A stretch of 33,264 nucleotides of DNA, from assembly GCA_947259795.1 (NCBI GenBank), contig CAMYNJ010000010.1, positions 3,389 to 36,652 of the forward strand. The letters run 5' to 3'. Origin of the DNA: an uncultured Alphaproteobacteria bacterium (GTDB lineage: Bacteria; Pseudomonadota; Alphaproteobacteria; UBA8366; JADFVY01). Positions within the stretch are counted from its first letter, which is position 1, and each line of letters opens with the position of its first letter. The notes under the pieces were generated by a model that did no database searches, had not been told where the DNA came from, and was given only the letters and a program-made list of their open reading frames with translations. The position numbers and the translations under genes are program-made. Of the stretch, positions 7,471 to 15,029 are shown in pieces.

Positions 7471-8838
7471 ATGAACTGCGCCCAAACCGAAGCGGTCGCC
7501 GCGTATTGCGCCCGGGCGCGCCACATCGACCTGCCCGAAGGCGTGGCCGGGAAGACCGCCCTGCACCTGCTCGATACCGTGGCGGCCGTTATTTCGGGCA
7601 CTGCGTTGCCCGCCGGCCGGGCCGGCGACGCCTTTGCCCGGCGGCTTGGCGGGCCGGAAGAGAGTCTGGTTCTGGCAAGCGGCCTCATGGTCGCGGCGCC
7701 CCATGCCGCCCTTGCCAACGCCATGGCCGCCCATGCCGACGAAACCGACGATTCCCACGTCGGCGGACGGTTCCATCCGGGCTGCGCTGTGGTCCCTGCC
7801 GCCCTGGCGATGGCCGAGGCTTTCGATCGTAGCGGCGCGGAGCTGCTGCGGGCCATCGCGCTGGGTTACGATATTGGGGCGCGCGCCGTGATGGCCCTGG
7901 GGCTGGATCCGAATGTCAAACCCCGCCACAGCACCCACAGCATTGCCGCCAATTTCGGGGCCACCGCGGCGGCGGCATCGCTGGCCGGCCTCGATGCAAG
8001 ACAGATCGCCTGGGCATTGTCCTACGCCGTGCAACAGAGCTCGGGCGTACCCTACTGGCAGCGTGACCGCGATCACATCGAGAAATCTTTCGATTTCGGG
8101 GGCATGGCGGCGCGCAATGGCGTCTATGCGGCTTTGGTGGTGGATTGCGGCTGGACCGGGGTGGAGGGTGTATTGAGCGGACCCGATTCGTACCTGAGTG
8201 CCTTCTCCGACGCGCCGGTGGCGGATGCCTTCAGCGACGGGCTGGGCGAGCGCTTCGAAATCATGGGGGCGGCGATAAAGAAATGGTGCGTGGGCTCGCC
8301 GATCCAGGCGGCCCTCGATTCCCTGACCGCCCTGATGGCCGAACATGGCGTCGCCGCCGACGATGTGGAGCGCCTGACCGCGACCATGCCCGATGACCGC
8401 CTGCATATCGTAAACGACCGGGATATGCCGGACGTCTGCCTGCAGCATCTGCTGGCGGTAACGCTGCTGGATGGCGACCTGACCTTCGCCGCCGCCCACG
8501 ACCGGGCGCGCATGGACGATCCGGCGGTCCGGGCCCTGCGTGCGCGTATCGGTGCCGAGCCGAGCGCCGAACTGACCGCCGCCCGTCCGCCCCGCCAGGC
8601 AATCGTCACGATCGAGACGCGGGATGGCCGGCGGCTATCGCACCACACCCGTGCCGTACTCGGCACGCCCGCCAACCCGATGCCCGCTGATCAGGTGGCC
8701 CACAAGGCCCGGGATCTCATTGCGCCGGCGCTGGGAGGTGAGAAGGTGGACCGGCTGATCCAGGCGCTGCGCGATATCGGCTCGCTGGCGAAAGTGCGCG
8801 ATCTGAGATCGCTGCTCGCGCCCGCTCAGGGCATGTAG
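7471..8838 (+). CDS. MmgE/PrpD family protein
   Basis: 455 residues beginning MNCAQTEAVAAYC. The ATG at 7471 follows GGGAGAATGCC; an in-frame ATG at 7420 would extend the protein across the promoter and operator and is rejected. Family blocks: HADETDDSHVGGRFHPGCAVVP, the equivalent of the D-D..HP active-site loop; HSTHSIAANFGA; HIEKSFDFGGMAARNG with the conserved Lys; and IKKWCVGSPIQAALD. The family covers 2-methylcitrate dehydratase, cis-aconitate decarboxylase and iminodisuccinate epimerase, so lyase or epimerase chemistry on a di- or tricarboxylate is expected. The exact substrate is unknown. It diverges from tctC and overlaps the SDR gene tail-to-tail by 13 bases. Confidence 0.85.
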   Translation: MNCAQTEAVAAYCARARHIDLPEGVAGKTALHLLDTVAAVISGTALPAGRAGDAFARRLGGPEESLVLASGLMVAAPHAALANAMAAHADETDDSHVGGRFHPGCAVVPAALAMAEAFDRSGAELLRAIALGYDIGARAVMALGLDPNVKPRHSTHSIAANFGATAAAASLAGLDARQIAWALSYAVQQSSGVPYWQRDRDHIEKSFDFGGMAARNGVYAALVVDCGWTGVEGVLSGPDSYLSAFSDAPVADAFSDGLGERFEIMGAAIKKWCVGSPIQAALDSLTALMAEHGVAADDVERLTATMPDDRLHIVNDRDMPDVCLQHLLAVTLLDGDLTFAAAHDRARMDDPAVRALRARIGAEPSAELTAARPPRQAIVTIETRDGRRLSHHTRAVLGTPANPMPADQVAHKARDLIAPALGGEKVDRLIQALRDIGSLAKVRDLRSLLAPAQGM

Positions 8839-9590
8839 AGGCCGCCGCTGACATGGACGGTCTGGCCGGTCATGAAGCGCGCCCCGGGCATGCAGAGCGC
8901 GCAAATCATATAGGCCGCTTCTTCGAGCCGTCCTTCGCGGCCGAGCAGGATCTTGTCGCCGCCGGGCATGGGCGGGGATTCGCCGGCGGTGGCCGAGCGC
9001 TTGCCGCCGATCTTGCCTGGCGCCACGCAGTTCACGGTGACTCCCCGGTCGGCGAATTCCACCGCCAGCGCCTTCGTCAACCCGATCAGCCCGGATTTGC
9101 CGGTGGAAACATGGGCCCGGTTGACCGCGCCGATATGTCCGGTGACGCCGCCGATATTGACAATGGCGCCGCCGCCGTTCGCCGTCATCAGCTTCAATGC
9201 CTCGCGGCTGCACAGGAAGGCGCCATCCAGTATCACCGCGTTGATGGCCCGCCACTCCTCCAGCGACATCTCCATGAATGGCCGCTGGCCGCGGATGCCG
9301 GCATTGTTGATCAGGATGTCGAGGCGGCCGAACTCGTCGCGGATGGCGGCGAAAACGGCGGTGACGTCTGCTTCGGATGTAACGTCACCGAGCAGCGCGA
9401 GCGACCTGCGGCCCAGCGCCCGGATCTCGTCCGCGACTCCTTCGATCTCGCCGCGGCTGCTGCGCGCATGCACCACGACGTCGGCCCCGGCCTTCGCCAG
9501 ACCGAGCGCCGTTGCCCGGCCGATACGCCGGGACGACCCGGTCACCAGGGCCACTTTTCCGGCCAGGACATTCTCCTGATTATCGGTCAT
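8826..9590 (-). CDS. SDR-family protein lacking the canonical catalytic Ser and Tyr
   Basis: 254 residues beginning MTDNQENVLAGKVALVTGSS. The cofactor loop is TGSSRRIG (17-24), with Arg in place of the middle Gly, as in some NADPH-using SDRs such as pteridine reductases. NNAG (95-98) is present. In the catalytic block, IVNIGGVTGHIGAVNRAHVSTGK, the Ser position is Gly148 and the Tyr position Val161; only Lys165 remains. It ends with the usual TGQTVHVSGGLYMP. Oxidoreductase activity by the standard mechanism is therefore doubtful. The ATG at 9590 gives normal SDR length; upstream in-frame ATGs would run through the promoter. It diverges from gntR. Confidence 0.85.
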   Translation of the reverse strand: MTDNQENVLAGKVALVTGSSRRIGRATALGLAKAGADVVVHARSSRGEIEGVADEIRALGRRSLALLGDVTSEADVTAVFAAIRDEFGRLDILINNAGIRGQRPFMEMSLEEWRAINAVILDGAFLCSREALKLMTANGGGAIVNIGGVTGHIGAVNRAHVSTGKSGLIGLTKALAVEFADRGVTVNCVAPGKIGGKRSATAGESPPMPGGDKILLGREGRLEEAAYMICALCMPGARFMTGQTVHVSGGLYMP

Positions 9591-9655
9591 TTCCGTGCCT
9601 TTCCATTTTGGGATTACGCATGCCGAGGCTGTTTCCGGTATCATCCAGAATTGCG

Positions 9656-9669
9656 AATTGTTGACAATC
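9656..9669. promoter_or_regulatory. Candidate GntR operator 2 (SDR / gntR divergent region)
   Basis: AATTGTTGACAATC contains perfect arms ATTGT and ACAAT around TG. It overlaps -35-like hexamers on both strands: TTGACA toward gntR and TTGTCA toward the SDR gene, the latter 16 bases from GATGAT. Its position just upstream of gntR fits autoregulation. Confidence 0.45.
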
Positions 9670-9694
9670 AATATTTTTCGTAGAGATTAGACAC

Positions 9695-10402
9695 ATGAAT
9701 AACGATCCCGACCCGTTGCCTTCGGAACTGGAAGTTCTGCGTTCGTCTTCGATGAGCCAGGTGATCTACAAGGAGATTGAAAAAATCATCCTTGGCGGCA
9801 CGCTGGGGCCAGGCGAAAAGTTGAACGAGAAGGCCCTGGCCGAACGATTCGGGGTCAGCCGCGGGCCGGTTCGCGAGGCATTCCAGGCCCTGCATGCCCG
9901 GGGCCTTGTCGAGATGATTCCGAATCGGGGCGCCTTCATACAGCGCATCACCAAACATGACGCGGTGGAAATATACGACGTGCGCGCCGGTGTGTTCGGC
10001 ACCGCCTGCCGCCTGCTCGCCGAACGCATCGACAACGCCACGCTGGCCGACCTGAACGCCCTTCTGGCCCGGATGGACGCCGTCGCCGCAAAGCGCGACC
10101 TGGACGCCTATTACCCGCTCAATATCGAGTTCCACTCGACTATCGTGAAGTCCTGCGGCAATGCGACCTTGGCTAGTATCTATTTCGACCTGGTCGGGCG
10201 CCTGCATCTGTTCCGCGCCCGCGGCCTGGTGCATGGCGGCGGTTTCGAAAGCTCCAACGCGGAACACCGCGCGATCGTCGAAGCGCTGGACGATCGCGAT
10301 CCCCAAGCCGCCTTCGAGGCCGCCTACACGCATGTCCAGCTTGGAAAGCGGCGGGTCATGGTGTCCGGCGACGGGCCTCAATCGAACGCATCCACGACCT
10401 GA
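9695..10402 (+). CDS. GntR-family transcriptional regulator, FCD (FadR) subfamily
   Basis: 235 residues. A winged helix spans about residues 20-88 (IYKEIEKIILGGTLGPGEKL, ALAERFGVSRGPVREAFQAL, GLVEMIPNRGAFI). An all-helical FCD domain follows, with putative metal/ligand residues in NIEFHSTIV, EHRAIVEALDDRD and AYTHVQ. FCD regulators usually bind an organic acid and release DNA. It heads a plus operon with two prpD-like genes and a TSUP permease (11-base gap to the next gene). Two matching palindromes in this block suggest that it also controls the tct-prpD and SDR units; that is inference. Confidence 0.92.
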   Translation: MNNDPDPLPSELEVLRSSSMSQVIYKEIEKIILGGTLGPGEKLNEKALAERFGVSRGPVREAFQALHARGLVEMIPNRGAFIQRITKHDAVEIYDVRAGVFGTACRLLAERIDNATLADLNALLARMDAVAAKRDLDAYYPLNIEFHSTIVKSCGNATLASIYFDLVGRLHLFRARGLVHGGGFESSNAEHRAIVEALDDRDPQAAFEAAYTHVQLGKRRVMVSGDGPQSNASTT

Positions 10403-10413
10403 CGGACGCACCG

Positions 10414-11799
10414 ATGACGCAAACACCGCCGGATCCCGCAACCAGCGTATCCGAACATTTCTCCACCTGGCTGTCCTCGCTGCGGATCGGCGATTTGTCG
10501 GATACGGTGCGGCAGGCGGCGACGATGGATTTGATCGACGCCGCGGGTCTCTGCGTGGCGGCGCGCAACACCGAGTATGCACGTCAGATTGTCGGGGGAT
10601 GGGACGCCGACGGCGCCTGCACCGCTATCGGCCACGGGCGGACGCTGGACGCCGCGGGCGCGGCGGTCGCAAATGGCGTCGGCATCCATGGCGAGGATTT
10701 CGACGATACGCTGGAAGGGGCGCCGATTCGGGTCGGCGCCATGACCCTGCCGGCGGCGCTGGCCGCCGCCCAGCGCTTCGGGCTTAGCGGCGAGCGGGCC
10801 TTTCTGGGCGTTGTCGCGGGACTCGAGACAGTATGCCGCCTCAATCACGTGGCGCCCGGGCACATGCACAAGGCGGGCTTCCATCCGGTAGGCGTGGTCG
10901 GCGCCATGGGGGCGGCCGCGGCGGCGGGAGTGACCCTGGGCCTGACGGCGCACGAACAGACCATGGCCTTTGGCATCGCAGGCAGTCTGGCTTCCGGCAT
11001 CCTGGAATACCTGACCGACGGCGCCTGGACCAAACGCCTGCATCCGGGCTGGGCAGCGCAGAGCGGCCTGCGGGCGGCGGTGCTGGCGCGCACCGGTTTC
11101 TTCGCGCCGCGCACCGTGTTCGACGGCGCCCACAGCTTCTTCCACGCCTTCGCCCCCACCGCCACGCCCGATTTCAGCCACATGTCGGCGGGGCTGGGGC
11201 AGGACTGGTATGCCGAGCGCATCGTCTTCAAGCCCTATGCCTGCGGCACCATGATCCACCCCTATATCGACTGCATGGTCCGCCTCGCCAAACGCGGCAT
11301 TGAGGCGGACCGCATCCGGCGCATCGCCTGCAAAACGGGCGAAGGGCTGGTGCATCGGCTGTGGGAGCCGCTGGCCGCCAAGCATTCGCCGCCTTCCGGC
11401 TACGCCGCCAAGTTTTCCATGCCGTTCTGCATGGCCGTCGGCTTCTTCGACGGCGACGCGGGGCTCGACCAGTTCACCGACGCGAAGGCCCGCGATCCGC
11501 GGGTCCTCGCGCTGGCGGCCAGGATCTCCTATGTCGTCGATCCGGAAAACGAATATCCCCGCAACTACACCGGCCACATCCGTGTAGAGATGGATGACGG
11601 CGAGGTGATCGAGCTGGAACAGCCGCATATGCGCGGCGGCATGCGCGAACCGCTGCCGCCGGAGGAAATCATCGCCAAATTCCGGGCCAATTGCGCCCAT
11701 GGCGGCTGGGAGGCGGAGCGGGCGGAGCAGCTGCTTGAATATCTCCAGGCCCTGCCTGACCACGCCGACCTCGCGGGCCTGTCGGCTTTCGGCGGCTGA
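10414..11799 (+). CDS. MmgE/PrpD family protein, first of a tandem pair
   Basis: 461 residues. Blocks: HGEDFDDTLEGAP (92-104), GFHPVGVVGAMGAAA, then DGAWTKRLHPGWAAQSGLRAA with the conserved Lys, and FKPYACGTMIHPYID. It closely resembles the next protein throughout, so the two arose by duplication. Where the neighbour has a family-typical His (PVHSG, His102), this one has Arg106 (PIRVG). In cis-aconitate decarboxylase the equivalent His lies in the active site. This copy may thus have changed its substrate or serve as a partner subunit. The substrate is unknown. Confidence 0.87.
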   Translation: MTQTPPDPATSVSEHFSTWLSSLRIGDLSDTVRQAATMDLIDAAGLCVAARNTEYARQIVGGWDADGACTAIGHGRTLDAAGAAVANGVGIHGEDFDDTLEGAPIRVGAMTLPAALAAAQRFGLSGERAFLGVVAGLETVCRLNHVAPGHMHKAGFHPVGVVGAMGAAAAAGVTLGLTAHEQTMAFGIAGSLASGILEYLTDGAWTKRLHPGWAAQSGLRAAVLARTGFFAPRTVFDGAHSFFHAFAPTATPDFSHMSAGLGQDWYAERIVFKPYACGTMIHPYIDCMVRLAKRGIEADRIRRIACKTGEGLVHRLWEPLAAKHSPPSGYAAKFSMPFCMAVGFFDGDAGLDQFTDAKARDPRVLALAARISYVVDPENEYPRNYTGHIRVEMDDGEVIELEQPHMRGGMREPLPPEEIIAKFRANCAHGGWEAERAEQLLEYLQALPDHADLAGLSAFGG

Positions 11800-11829
11800 T
11801 GCGGACCACTATTCAGGGAGGACAGAACA

Positions 11830-13212
11830 ATGGCTGACCGGGCGTCCACCGTATCCGAAAAACTGGCCGACTGGATTGCCGGCCTCGCCCTTGCGGACCT
11901 GCCCGACCGGGCCCGCGCGGGATGCGCCGACACCGTGCTGGACACGGTGGGCCTGACCGTGTCCGCGCTCGAGACCGACTATGGGCGCGCCGTTCGCACC
12001 GCCTTCGCCGACCCGGGGGAGGCCACCGTGTTCGGCCTCGCCGAGGGCCATGCGCCGGAGGCCGCCGCGGCCATCAACGGCACCTGCGGTCATGGCGAGG
12101 ATTACGACAACACATTCGAGGGCTGCCCCGTTCATTCGGGCGTGGTGATCGTACCGGCCCTGATCGCGGCGGGGGAACGGTACCGCCTGAGCGCCGCCGA
12201 TGTGGCCAAGGGTATTGCCGTCGGCATCGAGGTGATGTGCCGCCTGGGCCTTGTCGCCAAAAAGACGGTGCATGGCGCGGGTTTCCATCCCACGGCCATC
12301 CTCGGCACCATGGGCGCGGCGGCGGGGGTGGCGGCTGCGCGCGGGCTAAACTCGGTGCAGACCCGCGATACGCTTGGTGTCGCGGGCAGCATGGCGGCGG
12401 GCATCATCGAGTATCTGGCGGACGGTTCGTCGACAAAGCGGCTGCATGCCGGCTGGGCAGCCCAGTCGGGTTTGCGCGCGGCGGCTCTGGGCGGAGCAGG
12501 CTTCACCGGCCCGGCCACCGTTTTCGAAGGCGTGCACGGCCTGTTCAACGGATTCGCGAATGTCCGGGAAGCCGATTTCACCCCGCTTGTCGAGGGGCTT
12601 GGCGAACGCTGGGAGGCGGGGAATCTGGCCTTCAAGCCTTTCGCCTGTGGCACCATGACCCAGCCCTACATAGACTGCGCGATCGATTTGGCCCGCCAGG
12701 GCATCCGGCCGGAAGAGGTCGCGGCCATCACCTGCGAGGTGGGCGAAGGCACCGTCCATCGCCTCTGGGACCCGCTGCCCCTGAAACAGCATCCGCCCAC
12801 CCCCTACGCCGCCAAGTTCAGCGGACCTTATTGCGTCGCGGCGGGCTTCGTCTTCGGCGATGCCGGCCTCGCCCAGTTTACGGAGGAGGCGGTGCGCGAC
12901 CCCCGTGTGCTGGAGCTCGCCGGCAAGGTGACCTACGTCGTCGATCCCGACAATCCCTATCCCGCCAACTACACCGGTCATGTGCGAGCCACTCTGGCAA
13001 ACGGCGAGGTGGCGGAGGCCCGGTCGCCCTGCCTGCGCGGTGGCACCCAGGCCCCGATGACGCGCGAGGAACTGGCGGCCAAATGCGCCGCCAACCTGGC
13101 TTTCGCCGGGCGCGACCCGGGTGCCGCCGGTGGCCTGGCCGATTTCGCCGACCGGCTGATGGGTGGGGAGGGGCCGCTCGATACGACGTCGCTGCGACGG
13201 CTCGGCGCATGA
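11830..13212 (+). CDS. MmgE/PrpD family protein, second of a tandem pair
   Basis: 460 residues with a strong GGGAGG site before the ATG. Blocks: HGEDYDNTFEGCPVHSG (88-104, His102 kept), GFHPTAILGTMGAAAG, DGSSTKRLHAGWAAQSGLRAA, FKPFACGTMTQPYID. The full residue set expected for MmgE/PrpD lyase/epimerase chemistry appears present. It follows its paralog by 30 bases and its stop overlaps the start of the TSUP permease (ATGA), so enzyme and permease are translationally coupled. A carboxylic acid substrate or product handled by that permease is likely, but cannot be named. Confidence 0.88.
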   Translation: MADRASTVSEKLADWIAGLALADLPDRARAGCADTVLDTVGLTVSALETDYGRAVRTAFADPGEATVFGLAEGHAPEAAAAINGTCGHGEDYDNTFEGCPVHSGVVIVPALIAAGERYRLSAADVAKGIAVGIEVMCRLGLVAKKTVHGAGFHPTAILGTMGAAAGVAAARGLNSVQTRDTLGVAGSMAAGIIEYLADGSSTKRLHAGWAAQSGLRAAALGGAGFTGPATVFEGVHGLFNGFANVREADFTPLVEGLGERWEAGNLAFKPFACGTMTQPYIDCAIDLARQGIRPEEVAAITCEVGEGTVHRLWDPLPLKQHPPTPYAAKFSGPYCVAAGFVFGDAGLAQFTEEAVRDPRVLELAGKVTYVVDPDNPYPANYTGHVRATLANGEVAEARSPCLRGGTQAPMTREELAAKCAANLAFAGRDPGAAGGLADFADRLMGGEGPLDTTSLRRLGA

Positions 13213-13988
13213 GCGGAATGGATCTCGGTCTGCTGGGATCCTTCAGCGTTACCACGATAGTCCTGGGCATGGCGGTGTGTTTCGCCGCAGGCATGCTGGG
13301 CGGCCTGAGCGGGTTCGGGACCGGCATGCTGGTGACCCTGTTCATCACGCCCATTGTCGGGGCCAAGGCGCTGATCCCGGTGATCTCGGTGCTTATGCTG
13401 ATCAATAACGGCAGCCGGGCCTGGTTCTTCCGCTCGGCCATGGATGTCCGGCTGATCCTCAAGGTCGCCGGCGCGGCGGTGCCGATGGCCTTCCTTGGCG
13501 CGCTGTTCTATGTGCGGCTGGAGTCGGGTATGGTGCAGGCGTTGCTCGGCGGTGTGCTGATCGCCGCGGTGCCGCTGCGCCGCTGGGTGGCGCGCAAGGA
13601 ATTCACGCCCGGCCCGGCGGGCGTGGTGGCGGTCGGCGGGCTATACGGATTTCTGTCGTCGGTGATCGTCGGGGCGGGCATGCTGGTCATTCCCATGCTG
13701 CTTGGGCTGGGGCTGTCCGGCCCGGCCCTGCTGGCCACCGACGCGACCATCGCGGTTCTCGTCAACCTGTCCAAGGTGATCTTCTTCGGCGGCCTCGACG
13801 CGATGAGCCGCGACCTCTTTCTGCTCGCCCTGCTGATGGGGCTCTGCACAATCCCGGGCACCGGCTGCGCCGCATGGCTGGTCCGTCGCACCCACGCCCG
13901 TTTGCATACCGCACTGATCGAAGGACTGATTGTCCTCGGCGGCGCCAGCATGATGCTGGGAGCAGTCTGGAGCGGTCTGAACGGCTAA
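13209..13988 (+). CDS. TSUP-family (TauE/SafE-like) membrane permease
   Basis: 259 residues with about eight hydrophobic segments and two internally similar halves. Each half carries a glycine-rich segment typical of TSUP: AGMLGGLSGFGTGMLVTLF near residues 26-45, and GLYGFLSSVIVGAGMLVIPML in the second half. TSUP proteins move sulfite, sulfoacetate, sulfolactate or other organic anions. It begins MSGMDLGLL at an ATG overlapping the stop of the preceding prpD-like gene and ends the gntR operon. Whether the cargo is sulfonated cannot be told from the sequence. Confidence 0.85.
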   Translation: MSGMDLGLLGSFSVTTIVLGMAVCFAAGMLGGLSGFGTGMLVTLFITPIVGAKALIPVISVLMLINNGSRAWFFRSAMDVRLILKVAGAAVPMAFLGALFYVRLESGMVQALLGGVLIAAVPLRRWVARKEFTPGPAGVVAVGGLYGFLSSVIVGAGMLVIPMLLGLGLSGPALLATDATIAVLVNLSKVIFFGGLDAMSRDLFLLALLMGLCTIPGTGCAAWLVRRTHARLHTALIEGLIVLGGASMMLGAVWSGLNG

Positions 13989-14007
13989 AGTTCAGCTCGG
14001 TCTAGGT

Positions 14008-14027
14008 GGTTGCGGGCCCCCGCAACC
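14008..14027 (+). terminator. GC-rich hairpin after the gntR-prpD-TSUP operon
   Basis: GGTTGCGGG and CCCGCAACC form perfect nine-base arms separated by CC (in practice eight pairs with a four-base loop), 20 bases after the TSUP stop. No U-tract follows, so it is either a stability hairpin or a non-canonical terminator. Confidence 0.4.
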
Positions 14028-14054
14028 AGCGTTGCCTGCGCCCCCGCTTCCTTG

Positions 14055-14101
14055 TGTGTAGACCGGGGACATGGTGGACACCCGTTCCGGGACATGGTGG
14101 A
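14055..14101. repeat. Probable solo insertion-sequence end with internal direct repeat
   Basis: The stretch begins TGTGTAGACCGGGGACATGG and contains GGGACATGGTGGA twice (14066-14078 and 14089-14101, 23-base period). Terminal TG plus repeated GACATGGTGGA units recalls the ends of IS481-like elements common in alphaproteobacteria. No transposase gene or second end lies nearby, so it would be a relic. The family assignment is from memory and uncertain. Confidence 0.45.
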
Positions 14102-14127
14102 TGGTTACAGCCTCAGGCCAATTTGCC

Positions 14128-14157
14128 CTGACATTGCCGAGCCGGCCCGTGTAGCAT
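14128..14157 (+). promoter_or_regulatory. Candidate promoter of the uronate dehydrogenase-like gene
   Basis: CTGACA (14128-14133), 18 bases, TAGCAT (14152-14157), with the gene start 35 bases further on. It lies just beyond the insertion-sequence relic. Confidence 0.3.
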
Positions 14158-14192
14158 GCCGACCAGCCACAAACCATCGGGGAGAAATGTCC

Positions 14193-15014
14193 ATGTCCGA
14201 AAATCGGCCGGATCGGGTCCTGTTGACCGGCGCCGCCGGCGACGTGGGGTCAATGTTGCGCAACGGTCTTGCGGGCCGCTATCCGGTCCTGCGGGTCTCG
14301 GACATCGCCCCCTTGGGCGAGGCAAGGGCCGGCGAGGAAGTCGTGTACGCCGACATTCGCAAGCCCGACGAGGTCGACCGGATGATGGAGGATGTCGACG
14401 CGGTCGTCCATCTCGGCGGGCATCCCGTCGAGAACACCTGGGAAAACATCCTGCAGACCAATATCGCCGGGGTTTACAACGTCTTCGAATCGGCGCGCCG
14501 GCATGGCGTGAAAAGGATCATCTTCGCCAGTTCCAACCATGCCATCGGCTTCTACCGCCGGGACCGGCCTATCGACTCATCCGTGCCCGCACGCCCTGAC
14601 AGCCGATACGGGCTCAGCAAGGCCTTCGGCGAGGATCTGGGCAGCCTCTATGCCGACAAGCACAATATCGGCGTCATGGCGATCCGTATCGGTAGCTGCC
14701 TGAAGCGCCCCCCGAACGAACGCATGCTGTCGACCTGGATCAGCCACCGGGACATGGTCCAGCTCACGCAGGTCGGGCTGGAGGCGTCCGAGCTGCATTT
14801 CGCCATCGTCTACGGCATCTCAGACAACAGGAGGAGTTGGTGGGACAATTCGGTGGCCTCCGATCTGGGATACCGTCCGCAAGACGATTCCGAAATCTAC
14901 GCCGAGGAAATATTGGCGATGGACCCACCCGAAGACGCCGACGAGATCGCCCTTCAACTGCAAGGCGGCGTTTTCGCGTCGGCCGAATTCGACGGGGATA
15001 TTTCGAAGGTATAG
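14193..15014 (+). CDS. udh: NAD-dependent epimerase/dehydratase family, uronate dehydrogenase-like
   Basis: 273 residues. An N-terminal Rossmann motif LLTGAAGDVG is followed by D-I-R-K-P-D and VVHLGGHPVENTWENILQTN. The block FASSNHAIGFYRRDRPID, then YGLSKAFGEDL (YxxxK) and WWDNSVASDLGYRP are characteristic of bacterial uronate dehydrogenase, which oxidises glucuronate or galacturonate to aldarolactone with NAD. The second ATG (14193) is chosen because GGGGAGA lies eight bases upstream; one at 14187 sits too close to it. The gene is alone on plus and converges on the hydroxyacid dehydrogenase gene. Aldarate production would fit the sugar-acid genes downstream in the window. Confidence 0.8.
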   Translation: MSENRPDRVLLTGAAGDVGSMLRNGLAGRYPVLRVSDIAPLGEARAGEEVVYADIRKPDEVDRMMEDVDAVVHLGGHPVENTWENILQTNIAGVYNVFESARRHGVKRIIFASSNHAIGFYRRDRPIDSSVPARPDSRYGLSKAFGEDLGSLYADKHNIGVMAIRIGSCLKRPPNERMLSTWISHRDMVQLTQVGLEASELHFAIVYGISDNRRSWWDNSVASDLGYRPQDDSEIYAEEILAMDPPEDADEIALQLQGGVFASAEFDGDISKV

Positions 15015-15029
15015 AACGCCGGCCGAAAG

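Noticed and set aside
11922-13988. A 688-codon open frame on plus
   Set aside because: Its first two thirds are an Arg-rich out-of-frame shadow of the second tandem prpD-like gene; only the part from 13209 (TSUP permease) is real.
14010-14192. N-terminal extension of the uronate dehydrogenase-like protein
   Set aside because: The extension runs through the insertion-sequence relic and hairpin, and the ribosome site supports the start at 14193.
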